A stretch of 64,000 nucleotides of DNA, taken from NCBI GenBank assembly GCA_963800975.1, contig CAWDDB010000008.1, positions 310,001-374,000 of the forward strand, given 5' to 3'. Under the pieces are notes generated by a model. That model had not been told where the DNA came from, did no database searches, and worked only from the letters and a program-made list of their open reading frames with translations. Origin of the DNA: JALYGY01 sp963800975 (GTDB lineage: Bacteria; Actinomycetota; Rubrobacteria; Rubrobacterales; Rubrobacteraceae). Within the stretch, counting starts at the first letter, position 1; every line of letters starts with the position of its first letter. Of the stretch, positions 1 through 8,178 are shown piece after piece. Position numbers and translations under genes: made by a program.

Positions 1-826
1 ACAGAAAAGCATCGGCCGAGGCGTAGGCCGAGGCCAGGTCTTCACCCTGCAACACGCCCGCGAACACCGCAGGCGTGCCTCTGAATTCGCGTTGCAGATT
101 CTCCCGAGCGGGACCATCGCCGACGACGGCAAGGCGGGTACCCGAGACCTCGAGCAGAATAGCCTTGAGTCGTTCGATGCCTTTCTCGGGGGCCAGCCGT
201 CCGACATAGAGCAACAGCTTGTCTTCCGGGTGTCCGCCGGTTAGTCTGGCGCGCCATTCGGCGGAGGCTTTCTCGGGACGGAAGCGATCGGCGTCTACCC
301 CCTGCGGCCACAACCGAATCCTCTTGACGCCCTCCTCCAGAAGATAATTCATTGCGGCGTGGGAGGTGCAGAGGTTGACGTCCGCGCGGTTGTGGAGCTG
401 CCTCGTCCACCAGCGAGCGGCGTTGTAAAGCAGCTCGAGGTTGTAGTACCGGGCGTAAGCAGCAACGTTGGTGTGATAAGACGCCACGAGCGGAACCCCA
501 AGCTTCCAGGCGTAGTACATGCCGCCGGTGCCAAGCACGAAAGGGTTCACCGCGTGGATAAGGTCCGGCGCGAATCCGCCGAGTCTGCGGCCGACACCCG
601 GGTTCGCGAAGGAGAGTTTTATCCGGGGGTACGGCGGGAAAGGCACCCCGGGGACCCGGTAAATCTCCGCGCCCGCGTAGGAGTCGGGACCACCGTCCGG
701 ATAGCGCGGCGCTACGACGAGCATCTCCTCGCCGCTGCGAGCGAGCTCCTCGATCGTGTGGCGCATCCTGGTTACCACTCCATCGGTCGCCGGCAGAAAG
801 GTCTCGGTGAAAAAAGCGATGCGCAC
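1..826 (-). CDS. GT4-family glycosyltransferase (C-terminus cut by window edge)
   Basis: Probably transfers a sugar from a nucleotide-sugar donor to a lipid or glycan acceptor on the cytoplasmic face of the membrane. The reverse-strand frame opens with VRIAFFTETFLPATDG, the typical N-terminus of mannosyl/glucosyltransferases of the GT4 (GT-B) fold. Near residue 190 comes LLYVGRLAPEKGIE, the usual start of the C-terminal Rossmann domain, followed by AVVGDGPAREN. Only about 275 codons lie inside the window, so the EX7E region near the end is incomplete. The GTG start at 826 was chosen because it begins the conserved N-terminus and has a purine-rich stretch (GAGAGGG) about 10 bases upstream. It follows icd by 22 bp and is probably cotranscribed with it. 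Acceptor unknown. Confidence 0.85.
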   Translation of the reverse strand, partial: MRIAFFTETFLPATDGVVTRMRHTIEELARSGEEMLVVAPRYPDGGPDSYAGAEIYRVPGVPFPPYPRIKLSFANPGVGRRLGGFAPDLIHAVNPFVLGTGGMYYAWKLGVPLVASYHTNVAAYARYYNLELLYNAARWWTRQLHNRADVNLCTSHAAMNYLLEEGVKRIRLWPQGVDADRFRPEKASAEWRARLTGGHPEDKLLLYVGRLAPEKGIERLKAILLEVSGTRLAVVGDGPARENLQREFRGTPAVFAGVLQGEDLASAYASADAFL

Positions 827-848
827 CGACCTGGGAGCCGCCCTCTCT

Positions 849-1853
849 TTATAGGTTCGAGACGATAGCCTGCGTAAACTCCCTGGTGCCGGCAGAGCCT
901 CCCAGATCCTTGGTGCGTGTCTCTGGGCTCTTGAGCGCCGCCTCGATGCCGTTCTGCATGCGCTCCGCCTCCTGGTTGTACCCGAGGTGGTACAGCATGT
1001 TCTTCGCCGAGAGGAGCGTAGCGAGGGGGTTGGCGCGGTTCTGCCCGGCGTACTTCGGGGCGGAACCGTGTACCGGTTCGAACACGGCGATCTCCTCGCC
1101 GATGTTCGCTCCAGGCGCCACGCCCAGGCCGCCAGTGAGCCCGGCGCAGAGGTCCGAGAGGATGTCGCCGTACAGATTCGGGCACACGAGCACGTCGTAG
1201 AGGTTGGGCTTCATCACCAACTGCATGCACATGTTGTCCACGATGCGGTCGTCGATCTCCTCGAAGTCGTCTTCGAACTCTTCGGCCACCTCGAAGAAGA
1301 CGTCCCTGAAGAGGCCGTCCGTGTACTTCATGATGTTCGCCTTGTGCACCACGGTAATGTGCTTGCGGCCCTGCTCCCTGGATCGCTCGAAGGCCATGCG
1401 GCAGATCCGTTCGGTGCCCTCGCGCGTGATGATCTTGATGGACTCCGCGGCGTGCTTGCCCACCATGTGCTCCACCCCCGCGTACAGGTCCTCCGTGTTC
1501 TCGCGGAAGATGACTATGTCTATGTCCTTGTAAGGGAGCTCTATCCCGGGCAGGCTCAACGATGGTCGTATGTTGGCGTAGAGGTCCAGCTCCTTGCGCA
1601 ACGCCACGTTGACGGAACGGAAACCCGTCCCGACGGGGGTGGTCAGGGGACCCTTGATCGCCACCTTGTTGCGCTGGATGGACTCGAGCACCGACTCCGG
1701 AAGCGGCGTCCCCTCCCTGTCCATCACCGTCTCCCCGGCCTCGGAGATCTCCCACTCGATGTCCACGTCGAGCGAACCGATGACCTCTTTAACCGAATCC
1801 GTCAGATCCGGGCCAATACCGTCGCCAGGAATGAGCGTGACCGTGTGCGCCAC
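849..1853 (-). CDS. icd: NAD-type isocitrate dehydrogenase (isocitrate/isopropylmalate dehydrogenase family)
   Basis: Oxidative decarboxylation of isocitrate to 2-oxoglutarate in the TCA cycle. The 334-residue chain has the short, IDH3/IPMDH-like length rather than the long NADP type. LIPGDGIGP is near residue 7. GTGFRSVNVALRKELDLYAN (about 75-95) carries the substrate-binding Ser/Asn/Arg set of isocitrate dehydrogenases, followed by FRENTEDLYAGVEH. NLYGDILSDL carries the metal-binding Asp residues, and PVHGSAPKYAG lies in the cofactor-binding part. The serine in FRSVN favours isocitrate over isopropylmalate. I chose GTG at 1853 over TTG at 1856 because it is better spaced from GGGAG. A TATACT -10 lies about 30 bp upstream. 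It heads a likely two-gene operon with the glycosyltransferase. Confidence 0.88.
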   Translation of the reverse strand: MAHTVTLIPGDGIGPDLTDSVKEVIGSLDVDIEWEISEAGETVMDREGTPLPESVLESIQRNKVAIKGPLTTPVGTGFRSVNVALRKELDLYANIRPSLSLPGIELPYKDIDIVIFRENTEDLYAGVEHMVGKHAAESIKIITREGTERICRMAFERSREQGRKHITVVHKANIMKYTDGLFRDVFFEVAEEFEDDFEEIDDRIVDNMCMQLVMKPNLYDVLVCPNLYGDILSDLCAGLTGGLGVAPGANIGEEIAVFEPVHGSAPKYAGQNRANPLATLLSAKNMLYHLGYNQEAERMQNGIEAALKSPETRTKDLGGSAGTREFTQAIVSNL

Positions 1854-1882
1854 CAAATCTCCCTTCTCAAAGAACCGCGACT

Positions 1883-1888
1883 AGTATA
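1883..1888 (-). promoter_or_regulatory. -10 element (TATACT) for icd
   Basis: On the reverse strand TATACT lies 29 bp upstream of the icd start. That leaves room for a start point and the GGGAG ribosome site. No convincing -35 hexamer is seen 16-19 bp further upstream. Confidence 0.4.
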
Positions 1889-1948
1889 GTTGCCCGGAGC
1901 AGGGGTCGCTAAACCGCGAACGGCGAGGCGTCCCCCTGTTCCTGTTCG

Positions 1949-2611
1949 TTACTGTTGGGCGCTGAAGAAAAGGGCGGCGCCAACCAGCGCGACGAGGGCC
2001 AGGATGAGCAGGAAAATCACGACGACCGGTATCAGGACTACGATCGCGGCCTTGCCTGTGGTGGTGTTGTGTATCTCACGTATCCCGACGATCCCGAGGT
2101 AGATGGCGTACAGGCTTGCTATCCACCCGATAAACGGGATCCAGCTAACCAGCGAGGTCACGGTTGAGTAGGACAAGACCCTGAAGGTGGCCTCGAAACC
2201 GCTGTTGCGGGAACCGACGATGAGCATGACGAGCAAGTGTATGATCCCCGCCCCGATAAATAGGCCTATCGCGCCGCCTATGAGCACGCCGAAGATGCTG
2301 CCGATCAGCGCCCCAATGCCCTGGCGGCCGACGACGATACCGATTATTCCGGTGAGGATGGCCGCCACCTCATAGCAAATGATCGCGAAGATCAGGGGGT
2401 TGACGAAGTCGCCCTGGCGCAGTATGCCGCCGAAGAAAGCCGCCGGCTGCGTGACGACGCCCCGCACGGTGGCGACGAACGTCTGAACCGGATCGGTGTA
2501 ACGAAACTCGACGGCCGCAGGACTCGCAGACGGACCCGACGAACCGCCCCCCGATGCCGGAGGAGGCTCCCCGGAGCTTCCTGCTCCTCCCGTCCCCGTG
2601 TTGAAGTCCAT
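1949..2611 (-). CDS. Yip1-family integral membrane protein
   Basis: A 220-residue membrane protein of the YIP1 family, whose bacterial function is unknown. Residues 1-35 are a flexible Gly/Ser/Pro/Ala-rich cytoplasmic tail. Then comes the family entry segment PVQTFVATVRGVVTQPAAFF, followed by about five hydrophobic segments with GxxxG patterns (GIIGIVVG, FGVLIGGAIGLFIGAG). The frame stays open to 2725, but ATG 2611 is preceded by AAAGGAGACCCGC, a near-perfect ribosome site, so the upstream 38 codons are excluded. It is divergent from the gene at 2756 and 95 bp from icd on the same strand. Confidence 0.75.
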   Translation of the reverse strand: MDFNTGTGGAGSSGEPPPASGGGSSGPSASPAAVEFRYTDPVQTFVATVRGVVTQPAAFFGGILRQGDFVNPLIFAIICYEVAAILTGIIGIVVGRQGIGALIGSIFGVLIGGAIGLFIGAGIIHLLVMLIVGSRNSGFEATFRVLSYSTVTSLVSWIPFIGWIASLYAIYLGIVGIREIHNTTTGKAAIVVLIPVVVIFLLILALVALVGAALFFSAQQ

Positions 2612-2755
2612 GCGGGTCTCCTTTCGCAAACCTCGAAGACGGCTTACAGCAATGTACCCTTCCCCTGGACCAGGCGCAACGATAATCCGGGTCCCTACGG
2701 TGTACTGTAGAATATTTGGCACCATGTGCCTTTAGGTAGGAAAGGGGAGCCGCGG

Positions 2756-3805
2756 GTGTCCTCGACGATAGAGACACTCGAGCGAGAGCTCGGTGAGGCC
2801 CAGGCGGAGAGGGAGAGGGAACAGCGGGCGGTTATAAGGGCGGAGAACGCCCACGAGGCGGCGTGCTCGGCCCGAGACGAGGCGTGGTCTGAGAGTTTCG
2901 CCGAGGATCCCGAGGTTGAGCGGCTGACGTCCCTCGTGTACCAGAGACGCAGGGAGCTGTACGAGGCGATCGACCGTCTCAAGGCAGCCGAGGGCAAGGA
3001 ACGCAGGATCAAGAGCCGCCTGATGTACGTGTTGCCGGCCGAGAGGCGCCGCTATCTGTCCGGGACCGTTGACGAGGAATTCGAGGGATTGCTCGAGGCG
3101 ATCAAAGACGCCTACCGGGGCTCGATGCCGGAGGTCGAGGTAACGGTAGTGACCGAGAGGCCGGGGGAGCTAGACCTGCGCGGCGACGCGACCTGGAGGG
3201 CGCTCGAACGTCTGTATTCGGGAACGGTGCGGCGGTGGGTCGAGATCCGGGCAGCGGGACGCTCGGCCGAGGTGGAGACGATGGCCAGGCACGTCTCCCA
3301 CTTCGCGGGTGGCCACACCCCGCGCGTCTTCGTCGGCGGCGTGGAGATGCGGGCGCCGACCGGGGGCACCTGCGAGTACAGGCCACTGCGTGGTTACGAC
3401 AACGAGGAAGGGCGCGTGGCCCTGGCCCGCATTACGGCACGACGCTATCTGGACGAGAACTCGGTCGGCCGTCTCGCCAAGCGTACGGCGGCCCTGATCC
3501 AGGTGGCCGAGATCGCGCGGCTGTACCAGACCATGAACCTGACGGTCGACGAGATCCGGTGGCGCCTGGAGCAGTTGATCTCGCTGCGCTTCGACGTCCT
3601 CGAGGCTGTCTACGAGCTCACCGGCGAGCGCCGCCGCTTCTCCTTCTACGAGATAGCACGCGCCGCCAGGCTTCTGGACAGCCACTTTCCCGACCCTGGC
3701 GTCGCGGCGGAGGCCCTCGGGCGATCCGTAGAGCGCGCCCTGCTGACCGGTGTTCCCCTGGTCGACATCGCGTACCTCAACGTCACGGCCGGCGAAAGCT
3801 TCTAG
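2756..3805 (+). CDS. Hypothetical protein with N-terminal coiled coil (349 aa)
   Basis: I do not recognise a family. Residues 1-90 are strongly charged and heptad-like (ETLERELGEAQAERERE, then RRRELYEAIDRLKAAEG), consistent with a coiled coil. The middle (about 110-215) looks like a mixed alpha/beta domain. The C-terminal third is helical, with VAEIARLYQTMNLTVDEIRW and FYEIARAARLLDSHF. There is no signal peptide or membrane segment, so it is probably cytoplasmic. GTG 2756 was chosen over GTG 2726 because AAAGGGGAG sits six bases before it. It is alone on this strand, divergent from the Yip1 gene and convergent with the small gene at 3833. Codon use looks native. Confidence 0.75.
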   Translation: MSSTIETLERELGEAQAEREREQRAVIRAENAHEAACSARDEAWSESFAEDPEVERLTSLVYQRRRELYEAIDRLKAAEGKERRIKSRLMYVLPAERRRYLSGTVDEEFEGLLEAIKDAYRGSMPEVEVTVVTERPGELDLRGDATWRALERLYSGTVRRWVEIRAAGRSAEVETMARHVSHFAGGHTPRVFVGGVEMRAPTGGTCEYRPLRGYDNEEGRVALARITARRYLDENSVGRLAKRTAALIQVAEIARLYQTMNLTVDEIRWRLEQLISLRFDVLEAVYELTGERRRFSFYEIARAARLLDSHFPDPGVAAEALGRSVERALLTGVPLVDIAYLNVTAGESF

Positions 3806-3832
3806 CAGTCTTCGCGGTCCGAGCCGGCGGGT

Positions 3833-4033
3833 TCAAGCGTCTGACAGGTCGTGCTCAGGCACGGAGAGGTTGTAGGGCCGAGCCGGCCGCTCGGCGAGCA
3901 CGCGGACCTTGTAGACGAAATCCGGGACGAACTCCCCTCTTCGGACCTCCAGTATCTCTACCGGTTGGCCCGTGGCCTTGAGCGCGGCCCGGCCTCCAAC
4001 GGCGTATCGCGCCGGACGATTGCGGTCGACCAA
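3833..4033 (-). CDS. Small hypothetical protein (66 aa)
   Basis: Not recognised. A short basic protein with a beta-rich middle (GQPVEILEVRRGEFVPDF, then VYKVRVLAERP) and no cysteines or membrane segment. The TTG start has GGGAGG seven bases upstream. On the reverse strand a TATACT -10 lies at 4065-4060, so promoter, ribosome site and frame line up in the right order. That is the main reason to call it a gene. It is divergent from the GGR-family gene and convergent with the coiled-coil protein. It could still be a chance frame. Confidence 0.5.
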   Translation of the reverse strand: MVDRNRPARYAVGGRAALKATGQPVEILEVRRGEFVPDFVYKVRVLAERPARPYNLSVPEHDLSDA

Positions 4034-4059
4034 AAGGGCGCCTCCCAACTCGCGGCCAA

Positions 4060-4067
4060 AGTATAAT
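4060..4067. promoter_or_regulatory. Two-way -10 element (AGTATAAT) between 3833 gene and GGR gene
   Basis: The same eight bases read TATAAT on the plus strand (4062-4067, towards the reductase) and TATACT on the minus strand (4065-4060, towards the small protein). No good -35 is visible on either side. Overlapping symmetrical -10 boxes commonly give divergent transcription. Here both directions lead to a ribosome site and a frame. Confidence 0.45.
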
Positions 4068-4069
4068 GT

Positions 4070-4090
4070 GTGCCGCGCGTGGCGCGGCAC
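4070..4090. promoter_or_regulatory. Perfect 9-bp inverted repeat in the GGR leader
   Basis: GTGCCGCGC and GCGCGGCAC are separated by three bases. The repeat begins three bases after the plus-strand -10 box, so it covers the start point and the first transcribed bases. It could be a repressor operator or a 5' RNA hairpin of the reductase transcript. No T-run follows, so it is not a terminator. Confidence 0.45.
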
Positions 4091-4135
4091 GTGCGTTATT
4101 CTGGCACAGGCCACGGGAAGTTGATAAGGAGGGCG

Positions 4136-5374
4136 ATGACCGAACGCTACGACCTCATCGTCGTGGGAGCAGGGCCGGGCGGGTCCGCCGCGGCCTACTA
4201 CGCCTCGAGGGCCGGCCTGAGCACGCTGCTCCTCGACCGCCAGGAGTTCCCCCGCGACAAGCCCTGCGGCGACGGCCTGATGCCGCATGCCGCATCCGAG
4301 GTCTCGCTCATGGGCCTCGGTGACTGGCTGCGTGAGCCGCACCACGGCGAGTTCACTGGGTTCTCGGTCTACACCGAGACAGCGTACCTGCGCCAGAGCG
4401 TCCCGCCGTCCCTGCACGGCCCGCGCGGCTACGTGGCCAAGCGTGAGGAGACGGACGCGAAGCTCCTAGACTGCGCGATCTCCGCCGGGGCACGGTTCAG
4501 ATCCAGGACGAAGGCAACGGAGCTGTGTCGCTCGCCATCTGGCGTCGTCACCGGGGTACTGGCGGAGAGCGCCGGTGAAGACCTGCGGTTCGACTCACCA
4601 ATCGTCGTCTGCGCTGACGGCGTTGGCGGGTTCGCGAACGAGGGCATGAAGGCTCACCAGAACGCGGTCGCGAGGAGGCGTTACTATCGCGGCGTCAACG
4701 GCCCCGACAAGCAGAATCTTCAGATCTTTATCACCAGGGACATGAACGAGCGCGGCGCCGGATACGGCTGGGTCTTCTACCTCGGAGACGGCCTGGCCAA
4801 CGTCGGAGCCGGAGTCTCGACCAGGACGCTCGCCCGCACGGGGCGCAACCTGAAGGATTACTTCGACCGCTTTCTCGAAGAGCCGGAACTCGCCGCGTGG
4901 CTCGATGGCGCCGAGGCAGAGGGTCCGGCCAAGAGCTGGTCCCTCAAGATGGGGATGTGGGGCGCCAAGCGCTACGCCCAGGGCCTCCTGATGGTCGGCG
5001 ACGCCGGGAGCATGATCCACCCGATCAGCGGGGAGGGCGTCGGGTACGCCATCGAGTCGGGACGGCTGGCCTCATCCTGGGTCCACGAAGCGCATGAGCG
5101 CAAGGACTTCTCGCCCGGGTTGCTCGCTGGCTACGAGCGCCAGCTGAGGCGCCAGAGGGGCCGCGAGCACATCTCCGGGCACGCCCTCGTCAACCTCGTC
5201 CCCAACCTCACGCTGCTAGAACCGGTCTTCAAGGCCTGCGAAAAAGACCCGGGGGCAAGGCGCTCGCTTATCGAGGCTTTCACCGGAGACTCCCCCATCT
5301 ACAGCCTCCTCAAGCACCCGCGAGCCTTGGCGGGTGCCCTGCGAGAGGGCGCCGGAGACTTGCTGCGGTCCTAG
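4136..5374 (+). CDS. Geranylgeranyl reductase family FAD-dependent oxidoreductase
   Basis: A flavoprotein of the GGR group, which saturates isoprenoid double bonds (geranylgeranyl chains, menaquinone side chains). The 412-residue chain opens with an FAD dinucleotide motif, VVGAGPGGSAAAYYASRAG. Next comes the family signature DKPCGDGLMP (about 40-50), where the Cys and Gly residues lie at the active site. GWVFYLGDGLANVGAG (about 205-220) and LMVGDAGSMIHPISGEGVGY (about 283-303), the second FAD-contact motif, follow. ATG 4136 is preceded by AAGGAGGGCG; the upstream GTG at 4070 lies in the inverted repeat. It stands alone. The true substrate cannot be told from sequence; menaquinone or a membrane isoprenoid is an inference. 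Confidence 0.82.
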   Translation: MTERYDLIVVGAGPGGSAAAYYASRAGLSTLLLDRQEFPRDKPCGDGLMPHAASEVSLMGLGDWLREPHHGEFTGFSVYTETAYLRQSVPPSLHGPRGYVAKREETDAKLLDCAISAGARFRSRTKATELCRSPSGVVTGVLAESAGEDLRFDSPIVVCADGVGGFANEGMKAHQNAVARRRYYRGVNGPDKQNLQIFITRDMNERGAGYGWVFYLGDGLANVGAGVSTRTLARTGRNLKDYFDRFLEEPELAAWLDGAEAEGPAKSWSLKMGMWGAKRYAQGLLMVGDAGSMIHPISGEGVGYAIESGRLASSWVHEAHERKDFSPGLLAGYERQLRRQRGREHISGHALVNLVPNLTLLEPVFKACEKDPGARRSLIEAFTGDSPIYSLLKHPRALAGALREGAGDLLRS

Positions 5375-5423
5375 CCCTGACCGAATCCGCGCAACTCGAG
5401 GGCTGAGGGCCCCGGGTCGCGCT

Positions 5424-6527
5424 TTAGGGACGCTCTTCGAGGGCAACGTGGTCCAGGTGGAAGGCGGTGCGGAGCATCGGGTCGGTCTGGACGTCGAAGC
5501 TGAGATAAACGGTCTCGCCCGCGAAGTCCGAAAGGTCTACCGACTCGCGCCGCCAGACGCCCGCCTCGTCGTCCGTGTGGCGCTCGAGAACGGCGAGTTG
5601 GTCGCCCCGCCGGTCGGTCAGCCGAACCACGAGGCGGTCGGAGGGGTGCCGCTTCTCGTTGGTCTGCACCCTGACCTCGTACGTCAGCGTGGTGCCCTCG
5701 CCGACCTGGATTCTCTGGTAGAGCCGGTCCCTTCCGTCGTCGTAGTCGCCGAGGCGCGCGTAGCCATCGAGGATAAGCTCGGCCCCATCCTTCGCCTCCT
5801 GCTTCCAGACGGCCTGTCCGCTCATCTCGCCGTTCTCCAGGCCTGGCCCGTCCACGGGAGGCTCGTCTTCCTCCGCGCGACCGTCCCGAGCTTCGTTGGC
5901 CTTGTCTCCGCTGCCTGCGCCTGGTTGTGGGTTCGACCCGGGCGCGTGGGTCGAGGAGTCGACGGTCCCGCCAAAGTCGGTGGTCCAGTACCAGCCGTGC
6001 ACGGAGTCGGGATCGTTGATGCGGGCGATGCCGATGACGCGGTACCTGCCGTCGAGCATCGCGCGGTTGTGGGAAGGCGACTCGCGCCAGGCCTTGAAGG
6101 CCTCTTCGGCGGTCTCGTAGCCGACCGCTATGTTCTCGCCCTTGTACGTGTTGTGGTCGTATCCTTCCGCGGCCATACGATCCCACGGCTCCGCTCCGTT
6201 GCGGTAATAGGAACTGGCCTCGGTGTTGTGCGCGAAGAAAGAATAGCGCGCCATGTCGAGCGAGTGCCGCTCGGCCGCCACCTCTAGCGTGTCCGAGAGG
6301 ATGAGTCGACCCAGCCCGTTGTCCTTGCGGTAGCCATTGATTAGCTCGAGGAACTGCAGCTCCTCTGGGTCGTAAGAAGCCGCGTCGGCCCTCCCGCTTA
6401 TCCCGGCGACCATAATGGCGAGAACCGCGACGACGACGGCCGCGTATCCCAGCAGGCGTCGCTTCTTCGGTATGTTGCTCCATCCCACCATCCCGGGGAT
6501 TATGACGCCCCCGGCCGCTTTGCGCAT
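5424..6527 (-). CDS. Secreted CAP-domain (SCP/PR1, YkwD-like) protein with C-terminal beta domain
   Basis: An exported protein of unknown enzymatic role. Residues 21-50 are a signal or anchor segment (KKRRLLGYAAVVVAVLAIMV, then an AxA-like ADA site). The CAP domain runs from about 53 to 185, with LELINGYRKDNGLGRL, HSLDMARYSFFAHN, GENIAVGY and SPSHNRAMLDG, the usual His/Glu cavity residues. A Pro/Gly/acidic linker (190-235) leads to a beta-rich domain of about 125 residues (LTYEVRVQTNE, ETVYLSFDVQTD) resembling a jelly-roll carbohydrate-binding module. ATG 6527 has only a close AGAGG before it; a second ATG twelve codons in has no better site. A 29-bp element shared with another locus lies 12 bp upstream. 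Confidence 0.82.
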   Translation of the reverse strand: MRKAAGGVIIPGMVGWSNIPKKRRLLGYAAVVVAVLAIMVAGISGRADAASYDPEELQFLELINGYRKDNGLGRLILSDTLEVAAERHSLDMARYSFFAHNTEASSYYRNGAEPWDRMAAEGYDHNTYKGENIAVGYETAEEAFKAWRESPSHNRAMLDGRYRVIGIARINDPDSVHGWYWTTDFGGTVDSSTHAPGSNPQPGAGSGDKANEARDGRAEEDEPPVDGPGLENGEMSGQAVWKQEAKDGAELILDGYARLGDYDDGRDRLYQRIQVGEGTTLTYEVRVQTNEKRHPSDRLVVRLTDRRGDQLAVLERHTDDEAGVWRRESVDLSDFAGETVYLSFDVQTDPMLRTAFHLDHVALEERP

Positions 6528-6539
6528 CCTCTAAACTGA

Positions 6540-6568
6540 TGATCTTTATCTAGTTACTTTTGGCTAGA
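6540..6568 (-). repeat. 29-bp intergenic element, copy 1 (upstream of CAP gene)
   Basis: Read towards the CAP gene it begins TCTAGCCAAAA and ends TAACTAGATAAAGATCA. It matches 27 of 29 bases with 30849-30877. Its downstream edge is 12 bp from the CAP ATG. TAGATA inside it could act as a -10 box. TCTAG and CTAGA inside it form a short inverted repeat. Confidence 0.6.
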
Positions 6569-6652
6569 AGCCCTCTGGCGTCTGCGTCCAGAGCAGGTGA
6601 GGCCAGGTGAGGCTATCATTGCTTGTCCACGGACCAGGGAGGCGGACGCGAC

Positions 6653-7453
6653 TTGGCCACCAATACATCGTTCGACGTTGGAGACACGCGGGTACGCATC
6701 CTGGACGACGGCCTGTTCGTCACGGACGCCGGCAACCTGTTCGGTGGTTCGCGCAAGATGCGCATCAAGGGCGCCATGCACGCGGTGCTGGTCGAGACCG
6801 GGGACGCGATCGTCCTTATCGACGCCGGATTCGGGCCCGAGCTACCCGAGGCGCTGGTCGGGCGCTACGAGCTGCAGCGCGAGGAGAACCTGGCCGACCA
6901 CCTTGGCGAGGCCGGGCACGCGATGGAGGACGTAACGCACGTGATCCTCTCGCACCTCGACGCCGACCACGTCGGCTGGGCGCTGGACCCGCCAAGTTTT
7001 CCGAACGCGACCGTCTACGTTCAGGAAGACGCGCTCGAGGAAGCCAGGGAGATGCCGGAAGGTGACGGTCGCCGCGAGGCCATCCCGGGCGTGGAGAAAG
7101 GGGTCGAAGAAGGGTGGTGCGAGCTGCTAGACGGGAGCGGCGAGATAGTCCCGGGTGTCAGGGTCGAGGTGAGGGCCGGACACTCCGCCGGGCACCAGGT
7201 CGTCTGGATCGACTCAGGCGACGAATCCGCGCTCTACACGGCCGATCTGGCGCCGGCCAAAATCTGGCTGGACCCAGACTTGATCAGCGGCGTCGACACG
7301 GATCCCGAAGCCGCCAGGCGCAACCGCATCGAGGTGCTCGAGGAAGCAGAATCGAGGGAATCAACGGTTATTCTGTACCACGAGCCCGGTGACTTTCTCG
7401 TGAACATACGCCGCACGGAGAAGGGGTTCGAAGCAGTCCCGGCAAAGGAATAG
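6653..7453 (+). CDS. MBL-fold metallo-hydrolase with HxDxDH metal site
   Basis: A soluble metallo-beta-lactamase-fold hydrolase of the lactonase-like branch. The metal motif is ILSHLDADHVGW (His101, Asp103, Asp105, His106). The second His of the common HxHxDH is replaced by Asp, a variant known in this branch. Later metal ligands are probably in GHSAGHQVVW (about 183) and ALYTADLAP (about 205); a late His is in ILYHEPGD. The substrate is unknown; lactone or phosphoester hydrolysis are the usual activities. TTG 6653 was preferred over TTG 6623 because CCAGGGAGG lies ten bases upstream. It is divergent from the CAP gene, with a 125-bp gap, and no operon partner. Confidence 0.8.
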   Translation: MATNTSFDVGDTRVRILDDGLFVTDAGNLFGGSRKMRIKGAMHAVLVETGDAIVLIDAGFGPELPEALVGRYELQREENLADHLGEAGHAMEDVTHVILSHLDADHVGWALDPPSFPNATVYVQEDALEEAREMPEGDGRREAIPGVEKGVEEGWCELLDGSGEIVPGVRVEVRAGHSAGHQVVWIDSGDESALYTADLAPAKIWLDPDLISGVDTDPEAARRNRIEVLEEAESRESTVILYHEPGDFLVNIRRTEKGFEAVPAKE

Positions 7454-7505
7454 AAGCCGATCCCGCGCCAGTGACACGGGCGCAATCCGGGCGCCTGGCT
7501 GCGGG

Positions 7506-8081
7506 TCAGCCCTCGTGCCAGATGGTCATGGCCTCGGCGGGTTCGCGCCTTCGAGGTCTCGGACCGATATCGGGGTAACCTACGTAGAGGTGAGCGACCG
7601 GCGTGTCCCCCTCCTCAAGCCCGAGGAACCCGCGCATGAGTTCGTTGTACGCCATCGACCCTGTTCGCCACATGGCGCCGAGGCCTAGGGCGTGCGCCGT
7701 TAGCTGCATGTTCTGGACGGCGGCCGCGCAGGCGGCGTAATTCTCGAGGGTCTCGATTTCGTCGCGGCCCGCTTTCGAAATGACGACGATCACGACCGGC
7801 GCGCGGAACGCCTTCTTGCGCTCGCGGCTGATCCTACCGGCCGCCATCTCCTCGCTCTCCCCCTCCGCGTCGGCATCCCTGCGGGCGATCTCCGCCCTTA
7901 CCCTGGCGAGCTCTCCCCTTCCCTTTCCGCTGAAAACGTGGAAGCGCCACGGCTCGGTCAGCCTGTGGTTCGGCGCGTGCACGGCGCTCTGCAGGATGCC
8001 TTCGATCAGGCGCCTGGGCACCGGGTCCTGCCTGACGCGCCCTACGCTCTGGCGAGTCTCTATGGCGTTCGATACATCCAT
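7506..8081 (-). CDS. Nitroreductase family protein
   Basis: An FMN-dependent oxidoreductase of the nitroreductase fold, 191 residues. The FMN-phosphate region is IETRQSVGRV near residue 8. SAVHAPNHRLTEPWRFHV (about 35-52) is the usual second flavin segment, and AAVQNMQLTAHALGLGAMWRTG the third. It lacks any fused partner. ATG 8081 gives the expected family N-terminus. There is no Shine-Dalgarno site, but TAGAAT at 8097-8092 places the transcript start a few bases before the ATG, so translation is probably leaderless. It is divergent from mdh, whose TATCAT -10 lies at 8134. The electron acceptor is unknown. Confidence 0.83.
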   Translation of the reverse strand: MDVSNAIETRQSVGRVRQDPVPRRLIEGILQSAVHAPNHRLTEPWRFHVFSGKGRGELARVRAEIARRDADAEGESEEMAAGRISRERKKAFRAPVVIVVISKAGRDEIETLENYAACAAAVQNMQLTAHALGLGAMWRTGSMAYNELMRGFLGLEEGDTPVAHLYVGYPDIGPRPRRREPAEAMTIWHEG

Positions 8082-8133
8082 TCTGGTGGTTATTCTAGCG
8101 AGTACGGCGACGGCACAGCGTGCAGAATTCACT

Positions 8134-8139
8134 TATCAT
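8134..8139 (+). promoter_or_regulatory. -10 element (TATCAT) for mdh
   Basis: TATCAT lies 40 bp before the mdh GTG, with a GAGAGGGAG ribosome site in between. No clear -35 is seen. The nitroreductase -10 (TAGAAT, minus strand) is about 40 bp away, giving back-to-back promoters. Confidence 0.35.
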
Positions 8140-8178
8140 GAGCCCGCACACAGTAGCACGCACAGAGAGGGAGAACCC

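Noticed and set aside
772..1755. Long open frames antisense to or out of frame with icd, and similar ones over most GC-rich genes
   Set aside because: They are low-complexity Arg/Gly/Pro-rich shadows of the real genes, without ribosome sites or family motifs.
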